DNA from: an uncultured Bacilli bacterium
GTDB lineage: Bacteria; Bacillota_I; Bacilli_A; RF39; UBA660
DNA length: 64,000 nt
NCBI GenBank assembly: GCA_934167875.1
Contig: CAKPMC010000001.1
Coordinates: 62,001-126,000 of the forward strand
Direction: 5' to 3'
Below the pieces are notes generated by a model. The model saw only the letters and a program-made list of their open reading frames with translations, had not been told where the DNA came from and did no database searches. The translations under genes and the position numbers were made by a program. This document shows, piece after piece, positions 36,124 to 45,336 of this stretch. Position 1 is the first letter of the stretch. Every line of letters begins with the position of its first letter.

Positions 36124-38844
36124 TTAATTTTTCATTTTATTTTTTATAATAATTACATCATCTTTCAAACTATAATCCTTCATGTTCTTAATTACTTTAT
36201 TTTGACATTCTGGACTCCAGTAAATTTTAAGATGATTTTTAGACCTAGTTATTGCAGTGTAAAATATATTTTTAGTAATTAATTCTTCGGACTCATCAGA
36301 AATAATAATTTTAACGGAATCAAATTCTAAACCTTGTGATTTATGTATAGATGTAGCATAAGATACCGTGAAAGGAACAATATAACCTACTTCATCATCT
36401 TTATCATCATCATCTTTTCGTAATACCTTTATTTCTATAACCGATCCATCATCTTCCCTAGAAATAACTTTAATGTTATTAGCAAAGGCATCAAAATCAG
36501 AAATTCTTCTTTCTACAAACAATTCAAAAGTTATGCTGCCTTCATTCTTTTCAATTTTTAGAATTTTTCCTTTAAGATTATTATATAAAACATTAGAAAA
36601 TCTCCTTACATCACTAAATATAATTGGATCTCCAACCTTATATGTATTTATTCCCCATTCTATTGGTTCATTTTTATTTGTCATCTGCAAATATCTATTT
36701 ATATTATTAATCCCATATGGGCCATCATAATTCAAACATAGAACAATTTCTTCATCTTCTCTATTTTCAAATATTGATTCACTTAATATTTCTGAATAAG
36801 CTTCATCAATTGTTTTCTCAGTAATACCATCATCTAAATTTCTTACTTTAGACCATAAATTCTTTAATCCATGATTCGTAGTTCGAAAATTTTCAGTTAG
36901 TTCATATGAATTTTCAGGAATCAATTCCTTTGCAAATCTAAACCAGTTACCAAACTCAATTGCTTCAATTTGATATATATCACCAACTAATAGTAAGCAA
37001 TCATAATTATTTTTCTTTAACATTTGAAGCATTATATCATTCTCTACCATACTACACTCATCTACAACAACTAAATCATAACTATCTCTTATAGAATTAT
37101 CAATAAATTTATCAACAGTATAAAATTCGTAGTTATCCATTGCCCCTTTACCAACCCGAATTTTAATATTGTTTAGAGCAGCATTAGTTTTAGCTAAAAA
37201 AGCAATTTTTTTACCATCAAATATTTTAGATATTATTTTAATCATTTCAGTTTTACCTGTTCCTGCAGAGCCATATATTAATCCAACTTTTGAATTAATA
37301 TATATTTTTTTAGAAATATTTTTCTTAATACTATCAGTAAATTCATAATCACTAAAAACTTCAAATATATCATACATATTTTTATAATCAGAATATTTTT
37401 CATTAGTTTTACTTTTTAAAACATCTATAATTTTTATCGTACTTTCTTCAAATCCTCTTATATAGACTTTATTTCCAATTGTTTCTAAATATCTATCTGT
37501 ATGTTTGTAATAAACGCGCTTATTAAATTCTTTTGTAAGTCTTTTACCATCTTCTTCATCATAACCTAATTCCTTAAAAGAAAAATAAATTCTATTTGTT
37601 GAATTGCATAAATCATTTATCTTTCTTCCAAAGAACTCATGTTCTCTATTTACTGGATCAATTATTTCAAATAAATCTGATATAGATATTTTATGACCAT
37701 TTAATGAAGAAGCATATGGCATAGTTTCAAAAACATTACACCCATACTCTAAATATAAATCTGATAGTATTTTACATTGCTCATCACATATTTGATCAAT
37801 AACTACAGAATTTCTCAATACATGTATTAAGTACTTTAAAACATTATGACCGGGTTTATTGTTAATAATAACATTTCTTATCATTTCTAGCAATTCAAAC
37901 AAATGATGAGTATTATAAACTAATGACTCCTGTCTAATTATTTCAAATTCTTCATCTTTCAAATTAATAATATGATTTAATGTCCAATGATTATTTTTTA
38001 ATAATTTCATAAAATAATCATATTCATTTGCACGATATGATACTCTTCTATTAATACCAAATATTTTGTACAAACTATTTATTTCGGCTGGTTTGATAAA
38101 TATCTCATAATTATTAATTATCTTGATTTCTACTCCTGATTTAAATGATTTTATATTTTTCCTTACATAGCTTATTTTAATAGCATAATTATCCGGAATT
38201 CTAACTGGAGAATAAAAAATAATTCTATTAAATTTATTAACATAGTCGGTAGCTGGCGTCAATGTTAATTCATAAAAAATTCTATCTTCTATAGCAACTG
38301 GCTTTGTTTTCTTAATATAATATGCATTACCTAAAACTCGTTCACTATTATCAAATTTTATTTGAATTAACTTATTATATATTTTTTTGTAGTAATCATA
38401 TAAAGATGGGTCTATTTTAAACATAGGAAATTTATATAAATTTGTTAATATTTTTTCTTTAAACAACTCAAAATAATATCTTTTTAGATCAACAAGATAC
38501 TCTTGATATTTAACCATTAATCTAATTGAACCATCCTCGCTATAACTATTATGTGAAGGTCCAATTTCTAATAAGGCATGAAAGTTCTTTAATATTTCAT
38601 GCTTATATAAAGATTTAATATACTTAATAGCAAGTCCGTTATTCACATGATTATATTCTACATAATCCTTCTTGTATTCAACAACATATACTTTAAATGC
38701 TATATATTCTACCAAATCTCTTAAACTCTTTATTATATTTTGAGACATGTAGCCCCTATTATCAACAGAATCATCTATATTTTTTTCTATCTTAATATTC
38801 AAATCATTGATTTTCCGATTAATAGATTTAATACTTTCATCCAT
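36124..38844 (-). CDS. RecD-like superfamily 1 helicase with large unknown N-terminus
   Basis: 906 residues. The last 400 carry SF1B helicase motifs: Walker A YGSAGTGKTEMI (about 526), DECSMVEND (about 596), LVGDIYQIEAIEFG and SYATSIHKSQGLEFDSV (about 833). TAITRSKNHLKIYW completes the UvrD_C_2 part. The first 500 residues match nothing I know; they are Tyr/Ile/Lys-rich and probably helical, with an added wedge or nuclease-like part possible. RecD2-type helicases unwind 5' to 3'. It follows the GIY-YIG/DUF2075 gene and precedes the Fic unit, within the accessory island, so a defence function is likely. Confidence 0.8.
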   Translation of the reverse strand: MDESIKSINRKINDLNIKIEKNIDDSVDNRGYMSQNIIKSLRDLVEYIAFKVYVVEYKKDYVEYNHVNNGLAIKYIKSLYKHEILKNFHALLEIGPSHNSYSEDGSIRLMVKYQEYLVDLKRYYFELFKEKILTNLYKFPMFKIDPSLYDYYKKIYNKLIQIKFDNSERVLGNAYYIKKTKPVAIEDRIFYELTLTPATDYVNKFNRIIFYSPVRIPDNYAIKISYVRKNIKSFKSGVEIKIINNYEIFIKPAEINSLYKIFGINRRVSYRANEYDYFMKLLKNNHWTLNHIINLKDEEFEIIRQESLVYNTHHLFELLEMIRNVIINNKPGHNVLKYLIHVLRNSVVIDQICDEQCKILSDLYLEYGCNVFETMPYASSLNGHKISISDLFEIIDPVNREHEFFGRKINDLCNSTNRIYFSFKELGYDEEDGKRLTKEFNKRVYYKHTDRYLETIGNKVYIRGFEESTIKIIDVLKSKTNEKYSDYKNMYDIFEVFSDYEFTDSIKKNISKKIYINSKVGLIYGSAGTGKTEMIKIISKIFDGKKIAFLAKTNAALNNIKIRVGKGAMDNYEFYTVDKFIDNSIRDSYDLVVVDECSMVENDIMLQMLKKNNYDCLLLVGDIYQIEAIEFGNWFRFAKELIPENSYELTENFRTTNHGLKNLWSKVRNLDDGITEKTIDEAYSEILSESIFENREDEEIVLCLNYDGPYGINNINRYLQMTNKNEPIEWGINTYKVGDPIIFSDVRRFSNVLYNNLKGKILKIEKNEGSITFELFVERRISDFDAFANNIKVISREDDGSVIEIKVLRKDDDDKDDEVGYIVPFTVSYATSIHKSQGLEFDSVKIIISDESEELITKNIFYTAITRSKNHLKIYWSPECQNKVIKNMKDYSLKDDVIIIKNKMKN

Positions 38845-38890
38845 ATAAATCCCCCTAAGAATAAATAATTATATATATTATAGCATAAAA

Positions 38891-38922
38891 AAAACATATA
38901 TAGCTACGTGACCTATATATGT
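38891..38922 (-). terminator. Terminator after the GIY-YIG/DUF2075 gene
   Basis: Stem ACATATATAG/CTATATATGT (38894-38903 with 38913-38922), T-rich on both sides. It is the inverted near copy of the hairpin at 33357-33389. Confidence 0.75.
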
Positions 38923-38926
38923 TTTT

Positions 38927-40639
38927 TTATTTTGTAGAAATATATTTTTTTAGATATTGTCGTAAACTCGGATCACATACATAAATATATGTTCCAAGCA
39001 TTCCCCTAGTCATCATAGTTCTATAGATATTTAATAAATAATTTAATAATTCTTCATCAGTTGTATCCGCTTTTCCTTTAGCATCATAATAATTATTTCT
39101 ATCTACAATGAACTGATTTTTATCTAAATCATACCTTAATTCATTGCCAATAATTAATCCAGTGTAATTTAAGTCAAAGCCTTGAGTTGTATGAATACTA
39201 CCTATTTCATTTACAGCATTTTTAGAATTAATCCAATCATAAGCTTGTGAATTCCATATATATTTATTGTTATCTATTTCTATATCATATAAACCATTAT
39301 TATTTTTAGATATAGTTGAGTCTAATGGCAAATGTTTGCCTTTACTATTCCACTTCCAAGCATATCCTGCAATATTTCTACATAATCCATATTCAGAATC
39401 TTTTTCTTTGATATCTTCAACCATACTGCCAACATCATCAAATATTTTTAAATCATATTGTTTAAAGTCAATTTTCTTTTTAGGATGATTATTACTAAAT
39501 ATTGCCTTTATATAATCAATATATTCATTACCACCTAATAAGCATCTCAATTGAGTATTTAATTGATAAGCATGATAATTTTTTCTTAGCATTAATTTAT
39601 CGAAGTCTTCTTTTCTTATATCAGTTGGTTTAATTGATTGATTTTCATCATAGAAGAAAATTTGATACTTACTTTTTAATAAAATCCAATCAAGTTCTGT
39701 ACCAGAATTACCTAAATTCATTTTTCTATTATTTCCATCAAATGTACCATACTGTGTAAGATTTTTTCTTCTTCTAAGTCTATGTGCTTCATCAACTATT
39801 AACAAATCATATATTTCATCATTTTTCCCAACGTCATGCGGACTTAACACCATATTAGAATTCAAACCCTTAATACTTCTAAATACCTTTTTAAGGGTAC
39901 TTCTTAAATTTTCCATAGGAATAACCAAGCCTATTTTTAAATCATCCACTGCATCATTTATTTTTAATATTTCAGATAGATTTTGTTCAACTTGATCCTC
40001 TTCAATTTCAATTTGAGATGAATCTTTTGCTTGAACTAATAATTTAAGAAGGTATATTCCCAAAATAGTTTTTCCTGTTCCAGCTCCACCTTCAACAACA
40101 AAAGTTCCTTTTTCTTTTTTATAAACCAAATCTGATAAATCACTTAAAATATCATTTACAATCATATATTGATCAACCGTTAATGCTTTGTATGGCGAAT
40201 ATTTAAATAAATCAGAATTAGCAATCATTTTTAAATCATTTTTTACTAATCCTTTTGATTTTAATTGTAGCCAAATTTCTCTAAATTTAGTTTCATACAT
40301 TTCTCTTTGATAATAATTATGATTTTGTAAGCCACCGTTACCATTTTGCAATTTAAATTTATTATCTGCAGACATATATTTTATTAAAAAGGATTCAAGA
40401 TCTAATATTGAAGATTTATTAAAAGTATCATCACCTATTATGTTTATTTTATCTAAATTCCTTCTGACTTCATTCGCCCAATGTTGATTTGACCTAATAC
40501 TAGCATCAGTTGTTTCACCAACATAAGCCTCTTCTTTATTGTTAATAATATAAACAACTGGCCAATTGCTTCCATATTTTTCATTTTTTAAAATGCTTGA
40601 TGTGCCTGCATTAAATTTCTTTGTAATAATTTCTGCCAT
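38927..40639 (-). CDS. GIY-YIG nuclease domain fused to DUF2075 helicase-like ATPase
   Basis: 570 residues. The N-terminus has VVYIINNKEEAYVGETTD (about 28-45), a GIY-YIG-type nuclease start with conserved RxxQH. A DUF2075 module follows: Walker A EGGAGTGKTILGIY (about 186), IVDEAHRLRRR (about 283), and a late helicase motif GSIHTTQGFDLNYTG. Proteins of this build occur in defence islands of many bacteria. It is coded twelve bases after a MazG-type gene and upstream of the RecD-like helicase on the same strand. Its biochemical action, probably ATP-driven nucleic acid cleavage, is inferred. Confidence 0.85.
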   Translation of the reverse strand: MAEIITKKFNAGTSSILKNEKYGSNWPVVYIINNKEEAYVGETTDASIRSNQHWANEVRRNLDKINIIGDDTFNKSSILDLESFLIKYMSADNKFKLQNGNGGLQNHNYYQREMYETKFREIWLQLKSKGLVKNDLKMIANSDLFKYSPYKALTVDQYMIVNDILSDLSDLVYKKEKGTFVVEGGAGTGKTILGIYLLKLLVQAKDSSQIEIEEDQVEQNLSEILKINDAVDDLKIGLVIPMENLRSTLKKVFRSIKGLNSNMVLSPHDVGKNDEIYDLLIVDEAHRLRRRKNLTQYGTFDGNNRKMNLGNSGTELDWILLKSKYQIFFYDENQSIKPTDIRKEDFDKLMLRKNYHAYQLNTQLRCLLGGNEYIDYIKAIFSNNHPKKKIDFKQYDLKIFDDVGSMVEDIKEKDSEYGLCRNIAGYAWKWNSKGKHLPLDSTISKNNNGLYDIEIDNNKYIWNSQAYDWINSKNAVNEIGSIHTTQGFDLNYTGLIIGNELRYDLDKNQFIVDRNNYYDAKGKADTTDEELLNYLLNIYRTMMTRGMLGTYIYVCDPSLRQYLKKYISTK

Positions 40640-40650
40640 ATTATCACTTC

Positions 40651-40965
40651 CTATAATTTATTATATTTTGTGCTCTTTCCTTTAGCTTTTTCAATCGGAT
40701 ATTTCTTAGCAGTTTTTTCCATTTTATCTAAAACTATTTGTTTAGGATCAACACCTAATTTATCAGCCATTAATAAACAATAATTAATAACGTCTGCTAA
40801 TTCCTCTTTAACTTCATCTAAATCATATTCGTTATTCCATTGAAAACATTCTAATAACTCACCAGCTTCAATAGAAATACTCTTAGCCAAATTCTCTGGG
40901 GAATGAAATTGATCCCAATCTCTTTCACGAGTAAATTTAACTACTCTTTCAGTTAATTCACGCAT
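40651..40965 (-). CDS. MazG-like nucleotide pyrophosphohydrolase
   Basis: 104 residues. SIEAGELLECFQW and EVKEELADVINYCLLMADKLG give the paired EExxE...ExxD metal-binding motifs of the all-alpha NTP pyrophosphatase family. KYPIEKAKGKSTKY is the common C-terminal end. It cleaves (d)NTPs to monophosphates and pyrophosphate. ATG 40965 has AGGTGAT at a good distance. It probably shares an mRNA with the GIY-YIG/DUF2075 gene. In a defence context dNTP depletion is possible; house-cleaning is equally so. Confidence 0.9.
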   Translation of the reverse strand: MRELTERVVKFTRERDWDQFHSPENLAKSISIEAGELLECFQWNNEYDLDEVKEELADVINYCLLMADKLGVDPKQIVLDKMEKTAKKYPIEKAKGKSTKYNKL

Positions 40966-41043
40966 TATAATCACCTAAATTAATTATATCACAAAAATTC
41001 AAATATAAGCCAAGTAGAGATTATATTTATACTATGTCAGTTC

Positions 41044-41103
41044 ATGACACATGACACATTGTTTGTTAGTATCCTACTCACATTTATAATGTTATAGTGT
41101 CAT
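41044..41103 (-). repeat. Long imperfect hairpin, copy 1
   Basis: Arms of about 28 nt (ATGACAC... and ...GTGTCAT) around the loop TCC, core TATCCTACTC. It overlaps the last codons of the 41084 gene and looks like an oversized terminator. It is homologous to the hairpin at 50793-50853. Confidence 0.65.
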
Positions 41104-42301
41104 TATTCAATATTGATTTCTTTTTAACAACATAACCTGTTATATCAATTTTAAAATTATGACCAAACATTATACTAACTGTTATAAATTGATAAACTGA
41201 TGAACAAACTTGTCCTATTCCTGTACAAAAAGGTGTTTTTAATAACGACATAAACATTCTAAGTATTGATGCTATTATCTTATTTGATGTAATTTTAAAA
41301 GCTGAATATTCCAATTGTAAATAACAAGTTTTAATTCTATATATTGGATAAATTAAAAAATTAACTATTTCAAATGAAAAATATAGCATTGTAATTTTAA
41401 AATCTAAATCATAAAATCCATATAATAATACAAACATAATTAAGCTTGTCCCAAATAATATTCCTAATAATTTGTAAGCATTATTTCTATGTTCTATATA
41501 ATTAAATTTTCTTTTACTAATATCTATTGTTGCTGCCTCTTTTATAGCATCAAAAGTATCCCATTGTGTATCAGTTATTAATGCTATAAAAGTTAAAGCA
41601 GTTGCATACATTTCTCCATATTCTAAGGCATTAGATAATCCAAATAAGAATATTAAAAAGAATGCAATATTATTGAACAATTCAACTGAATCATATTTTA
41701 TACACTTTAATACATTAATATTAAATTTAAAATTATTACTATTTTTAATATAAATATACAAAGTATATATTGCTAATGGAATTAATGTTGTTGCAATTAT
41801 AATAACTTGATTTTTTGTTATTAAAGATATTCCAATCAATAATATAAAATTTAACAAATTAAATACTAAAGAATGCTTATTTGCTAATTTATTTTTTTCT
41901 TCATAATATAGTTTATCTTGCATCATCGCAAATTCTAAACAAATGAATAGTTGTAATATTGAATATATAGTAAAGTTTTTATATGTACTTATATCCATAT
42001 TCATAAAACTAATATAATTATCTACATTTAATAGAATTATAGTAAAAATAATTATAGAAACAATTGTTCCTAATACTAAACCTGACATTACTGCATTTTC
42101 GTTTTTATCTTTTTCTTTACTTATATTAGCCCCAGTAGAAAATATAGATTTAATTATATAATATATAAATTGTAACGGATAAGTTAGTGTAAATATATTA
42201 ATTAAATTCTTATCAACTATTATTCCAAGCAAAAACCAAGATATTATTGGTATAAATGATAATAGTGATAAATCAAAACTAATTCTTAGTAATCTTTTCA
42301 T
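41084..42301 (-). CDS. Polytopic membrane transporter, MATE/flippase-like
   Basis: 405 residues with about twelve hydrophobic helices and short loops. The start (SFDLSLLSFIPIISWFLLGIIVD) and the repeated helix pairs resemble the MOP superfamily (MATE and polysaccharide flippases), though the specific motifs are weak. The charged loop ISKEKDKNENAV after the third helix fits this group. It overlaps the HAD gene by 4 bp (ATGA), so its translation is coupled to it. In this operon it might export or import a nucleoside-like compound, which is inference. The C-terminal codons form part of a terminator-like hairpin. Confidence 0.65.
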   Translation of the reverse strand: MKRLLRISFDLSLLSFIPIISWFLLGIIVDKNLINIFTLTYPLQFIYYIIKSIFSTGANISKEKDKNENAVMSGLVLGTIVSIIIFTIILLNVDNYISFMNMDISTYKNFTIYSILQLFICLEFAMMQDKLYYEEKNKLANKHSLVFNLLNFILLIGISLITKNQVIIIATTLIPLAIYTLYIYIKNSNNFKFNINVLKCIKYDSVELFNNIAFFLIFLFGLSNALEYGEMYATALTFIALITDTQWDTFDAIKEAATIDISKRKFNYIEHRNNAYKLLGILFGTSLIMFVLLYGFYDLDFKITMLYFSFEIVNFLIYPIYRIKTCYLQLEYSAFKITSNKIIASILRMFMSLLKTPFCTGIGQVCSSVYQFITVSIMFGHNFKIDITGYVVKKKSILNNDTITL

Positions 42302-42897
42302 TTTTGAACCATTTTATTTATTTTACTATATATGTCATACCAGCTATAACATCTAATAATATTATCACCAATACAATTTTTGTTATATCCTGCATGAAAA
42401 CATATAACTGGAATTCTAGATGATATTTTATTTATGTTATCAACTTTATCTTCTATTATTACATCAATATTATTTTCTATACATATACTAAGTTTATCTT
42501 CTGGACTAAATATTATTTTGTCATACTCAATTTCATTTTTTCTAAGCCATTCTAAAACAATATTTTTATTTTCTTCAAAAGGCATTACATTTGCAGAATG
42601 TGATAAAAAACTACCTCTTGCGGTAATAATATAAATTTCATTACCATCCTGTTTTAGTTTTTTAATTACCTCACTAGCCAATTTTCTAACATCAACATTT
42701 ATCGAATAATCTTTGAAATATTCAGTCCAAAACTCATCATCTAATTTACTATCAACTTTAAATATATCAGTTGTTTCATAACCTTCATTATCTAATATTT
42801 GTTTATTATATTTTTCAAAATAAAACTTACTTCCATAATCTAATTGCCATTGTTCTATGTCGGTTAATACGCCATCTATATCTATTCCTATTCGCAT
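42298..42897 (-). CDS. HAD-family hydrolase, 5'-nucleotidase type C-like
   Basis: 199 residues. HAD motif I is GIDIDGVLTDIE (residues 3-14). Motif II lies in IYIITARGS, and the acidic motif IV is around VIIEDKVDN, where EDK replaces the more usual DD. This layout is typical of the NT5C (deoxyribonucleotidase) family and related phosphatases. It is closely similar in pattern to the N-terminal part of the fusion protein at 43518, suggesting two related steps. It sits in a tight four-gene operon with a 9-bp gap before and a 4-bp overlap after. Confidence 0.8.
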   Translation of the reverse strand: MRIGIDIDGVLTDIEQWQLDYGSKFYFEKYNKQILDNEGYETTDIFKVDSKLDDEFWTEYFKDYSINVDVRKLASEVIKKLKQDGNEIYIITARGSFLSHSANVMPFEENKNIVLEWLRKNEIEYDKIIFSPEDKLSICIENNIDVIIEDKVDNINKISSRIPVICFHAGYNKNCIGDNIIRCYSWYDIYSKINKMVQK

Positions 42898-42905
42898 AAC
42901 ATCAC

Positions 42906-43514
42906 CTACAAATTTTCTTTTATTTCAGGAAACAAATCATATAAATTGTATCCTAATAAATTATCAAAATATTCCTTCAATTTAATAGTTTCTTCTATAT
43001 GATAATGCGTTTTAGCATAAACACCATGTCTATATAACAAATCTATCATTCTTTTATCCACTGTTAAAACTTTTGTAGTACACATTAAATCGCAAAGATT
43101 TATAATTTTTTCATATATGGAATATTCTTTACTTATATACTGTTTTACAAAATCATAATTTTCATTGCTTTTATCTGTTTCATCGCGATCGTTTGAAATA
43201 CAATCTATATCATTATTTAAAAATGAATGTTTAATACAAATTCCTGCATAATCCTCATCGTATCCTAATGATTTAATATATTTATATCCATTCATTGCAT
43301 GTGGAAATACACCTTTTTCATTATACTTAAATTTTTTGCCAATATCATGAATATATCCTAAGGTTTTTGCATAATCTATATTCAAATTTAATGCTTCTGC
43401 TATTTTACCTGCAGCATTACCAACACAAATAGAATGATTTATCCATCGTTCATTTGATGTTTCATTTCTTTCTTTTTCAATTAGTTTTAATGCTTCATCG
43501 CTTGTTAATTTCAT
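42906..43514 (-). CDS. HD-domain phosphohydrolase
   Basis: 202 residues. The metal-binding HD pattern is visible: WINHSICVGNAAGKIAEAL gives the first His, LGYIHDIGKKF the HD pair, and ICIKHSFLNND a further His. HDIG/HD proteins of this size hydrolyse nucleotides or other phosphates. It is coded between an HAD/nucleoside-hydrolase fusion and an HAD phosphatase with gaps of 3 and 8 bp, so it very likely acts on the same small molecule. ATG 43514 has TTAGGAG upstream. Confidence 0.85.
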   Translation of the reverse strand: MKLTSDEALKLIEKERNETSNERWINHSICVGNAAGKIAEALNLNIDYAKTLGYIHDIGKKFKYNEKGVFPHAMNGYKYIKSLGYDEDYAGICIKHSFLNNDIDCISNDRDETDKSNENYDFVKQYISKEYSIYEKIINLCDLMCTTKVLTVDKRMIDLLYRHGVYAKTHYHIEETIKLKEYFDNLLGYNLYDLFPEIKENL

Positions 43515-43517
43515 AAT

Positions 43518-44933
43518 TCATACTCCTAACTTTCTAAATAAATCTTCATATATTCTATCTCTATCTAATTTAGTTACAAAAGTTATACTATGTCTATTAT
43601 CAGTTAATTCATAAGAACTATCTTCCTTGATATTGGGACAACTAATTTTTTCTGTTTCAAACCAATTTTTATTTATCATATATGCTATTACTGATATATC
43701 CCATATTACTCTTGTTTCTTGTATTCCATGATATCCATCATTATAAAATCTCTCAATTAAATATTTATTTAATTCTTTCCTATTATCTAATTTACTTTTT
43801 AATTCAGCTATATCTATTCTTAAATCTAATACTACATTTTTGCAAGGTAGTATAGTCATTTTCACTGTAGAATCAAACACTATTTTTACAGCCTCTATAT
43901 CTTGTTTGAAATTATATTCTAAATTATCTTTATATTCTATTTCATTTCCACCTAACCAAATGATTTCTATTCTATCAATTATCTTAGGTTCTTTTTTTAT
44001 AGCTAAAGCAATATTAGTTATAGCTCCAATTTCTAATATATAAGTTTTATCGTTTTTAAGCGCCACTTCAATTATTTTATTTACTGCATCATTATTTTCA
44101 TCATATCCATTTTGAATATAGTCCATTGATCCTTTAAATACTTTATCAATGGTATCAAAATTTAACCAATTACATATTTTTAAAATTTCATTATAACTCA
44201 ACTCTTGTCCATCTATTACTTTTACATCTCTTTTTGTATGAGAATATGGTGCTACTGTAATTGCCTCAATATTAAACATATCTTGTGACTTAATTAAATA
44301 GGCTAATGCAAATTGGTCATCACATTCATTATAAGTATCTGTATCAAGTATCACATTAATTTTTTTATGTGATACTTTGTTATAAATTTCTTTCCATGAA
44401 TTAACTCTTTCAAATTCATTTGTATCTCTATTATATGGTGTATCCATAAGTAATGTTCTTATCCCATTATCCTTTATGTCCTTACACATTCTTTTAGAAT
44501 CATCTATCATTACATCAATATTGTATTCTAAACATATTTCTGTTTTTGAATGACTATTATAAGCATCTACTAAAAATAATTTATCATAAACAATATCATA
44601 TTTTTTTAACCAATCAATGGTCATTTTATATGGGTTAGAATATTCACCATTATCTCGACCACTAATGATATAAATTGTATTTCCTTCTTCTTTTAATAAT
44701 TTTACATATTTAGAACATTCTTCAATCGGTTCAAATAGGCTTGCAAAATACTCAATATTTTCTTTGTAAAATTTTTCTTCATATTCTTTATTCCAATTAA
44801 ACATATCTCTAATATATAAATCTTGATGAACTATACCTTTTCCATTAATGCTTTTATCATGCTCAATATATTTATTTAATAATATATCATTGAAATTCGA
44901 TAAAACATTATCAATATCTACGCCTATTCTCAT
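43518..44933 (-). CDS. Fusion of HAD phosphatase and nucleoside hydrolase
   Basis: 471 residues. Residues 1-185 form an NT5C-like HAD domain: GVDIDNVLSNF (motif I), IYIISGRDN (motif II) and DVMIDDSKRMC (motif IV). From about residue 193 a nucleoside hydrolase domain begins with INVILDTDTYNECDDQFALAY, the Ca-binding DTDxxxxDD site. ILEIGAITNIALAI and IEIIWLGGNEIE follow. The protein could first strip phosphate from a nucleotide, then split base from ribose. ATG 44933 is chosen since GGTGGT precedes it. First gene of a four-gene operon. Confidence 0.87.
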   Translation of the reverse strand: MRIGVDIDNVLSNFNDILLNKYIEHDKSINGKGIVHQDLYIRDMFNWNKEYEEKFYKENIEYFASLFEPIEECSKYVKLLKEEGNTIYIISGRDNGEYSNPYKMTIDWLKKYDIVYDKLFLVDAYNSHSKTEICLEYNIDVMIDDSKRMCKDIKDNGIRTLLMDTPYNRDTNEFERVNSWKEIYNKVSHKKINVILDTDTYNECDDQFALAYLIKSQDMFNIEAITVAPYSHTKRDVKVIDGQELSYNEILKICNWLNFDTIDKVFKGSMDYIQNGYDENNDAVNKIIEVALKNDKTYILEIGAITNIALAIKKEPKIIDRIEIIWLGGNEIEYKDNLEYNFKQDIEAVKIVFDSTVKMTILPCKNVVLDLRIDIAELKSKLDNRKELNKYLIERFYNDGYHGIQETRVIWDISVIAYMINKNWFETEKISCPNIKEDSSYELTDNRHSITFVTKLDRDRIYEDLFRKLGV

Positions 44934-44944
44934 TACTACCACCT

Positions 44945-45296
44945 TTATTTATTATACATGAAAAAAAGGTATATTCCTATACCTTGATTATTTTTTAACC
45001 TACTTATGTTAATAATACTCTTATTTTTATCCTTTTCTGACCAATTCATTTCTATATTAAAAATTCCCATTTTATGACATTTATTGCATATATAATCTTT
45101 TTCTAATTGATTATCAATCTGATATTTCAATATTCTGTATTTAAAAAATAATGTTCTTCATCTGTCCAGCCTTAAAATCGACAAAACAACCAACATTATC
45201 CAAATTAGTTTCTATTACTTTGGATACTTGCATTAGGGAATCCTTATTATCACAGGTAAAAACACAATATTTTCTAGTATTTGGACTTTTCATCAT
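44945..45296 (-). pseudogene. Frameshifted small zinc-ribbon gene
   Basis: From ATG 45296 one frame reads MMKSPNTRKYCVFTCDNKDSLMQ onward to residue 53 and stops. The sense continues in other frames as GWTDEEHYFLNTE, then KYQIDNQLEKDYICNKCHKMG, with CNKC pairing the earlier Cys residues. The downstream open frame starts only at a TTG without a good ribosome binding site. I read this as a gene of about 115 codons broken by one or two frameshifts. Function unknown. Confidence 0.45.
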
Positions 45297-45336
45297 TCTA
45301 TCTTATATAACATTGCGATAATTATTTGCAACATTT

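Noticed and set aside
44945..45130. 61-codon open frame as an intact small gene
   Set aside because: It starts only with TTG without a good ribosome binding site, and coding sense continues upstream in other frames, so it is treated as part of a pseudogene.
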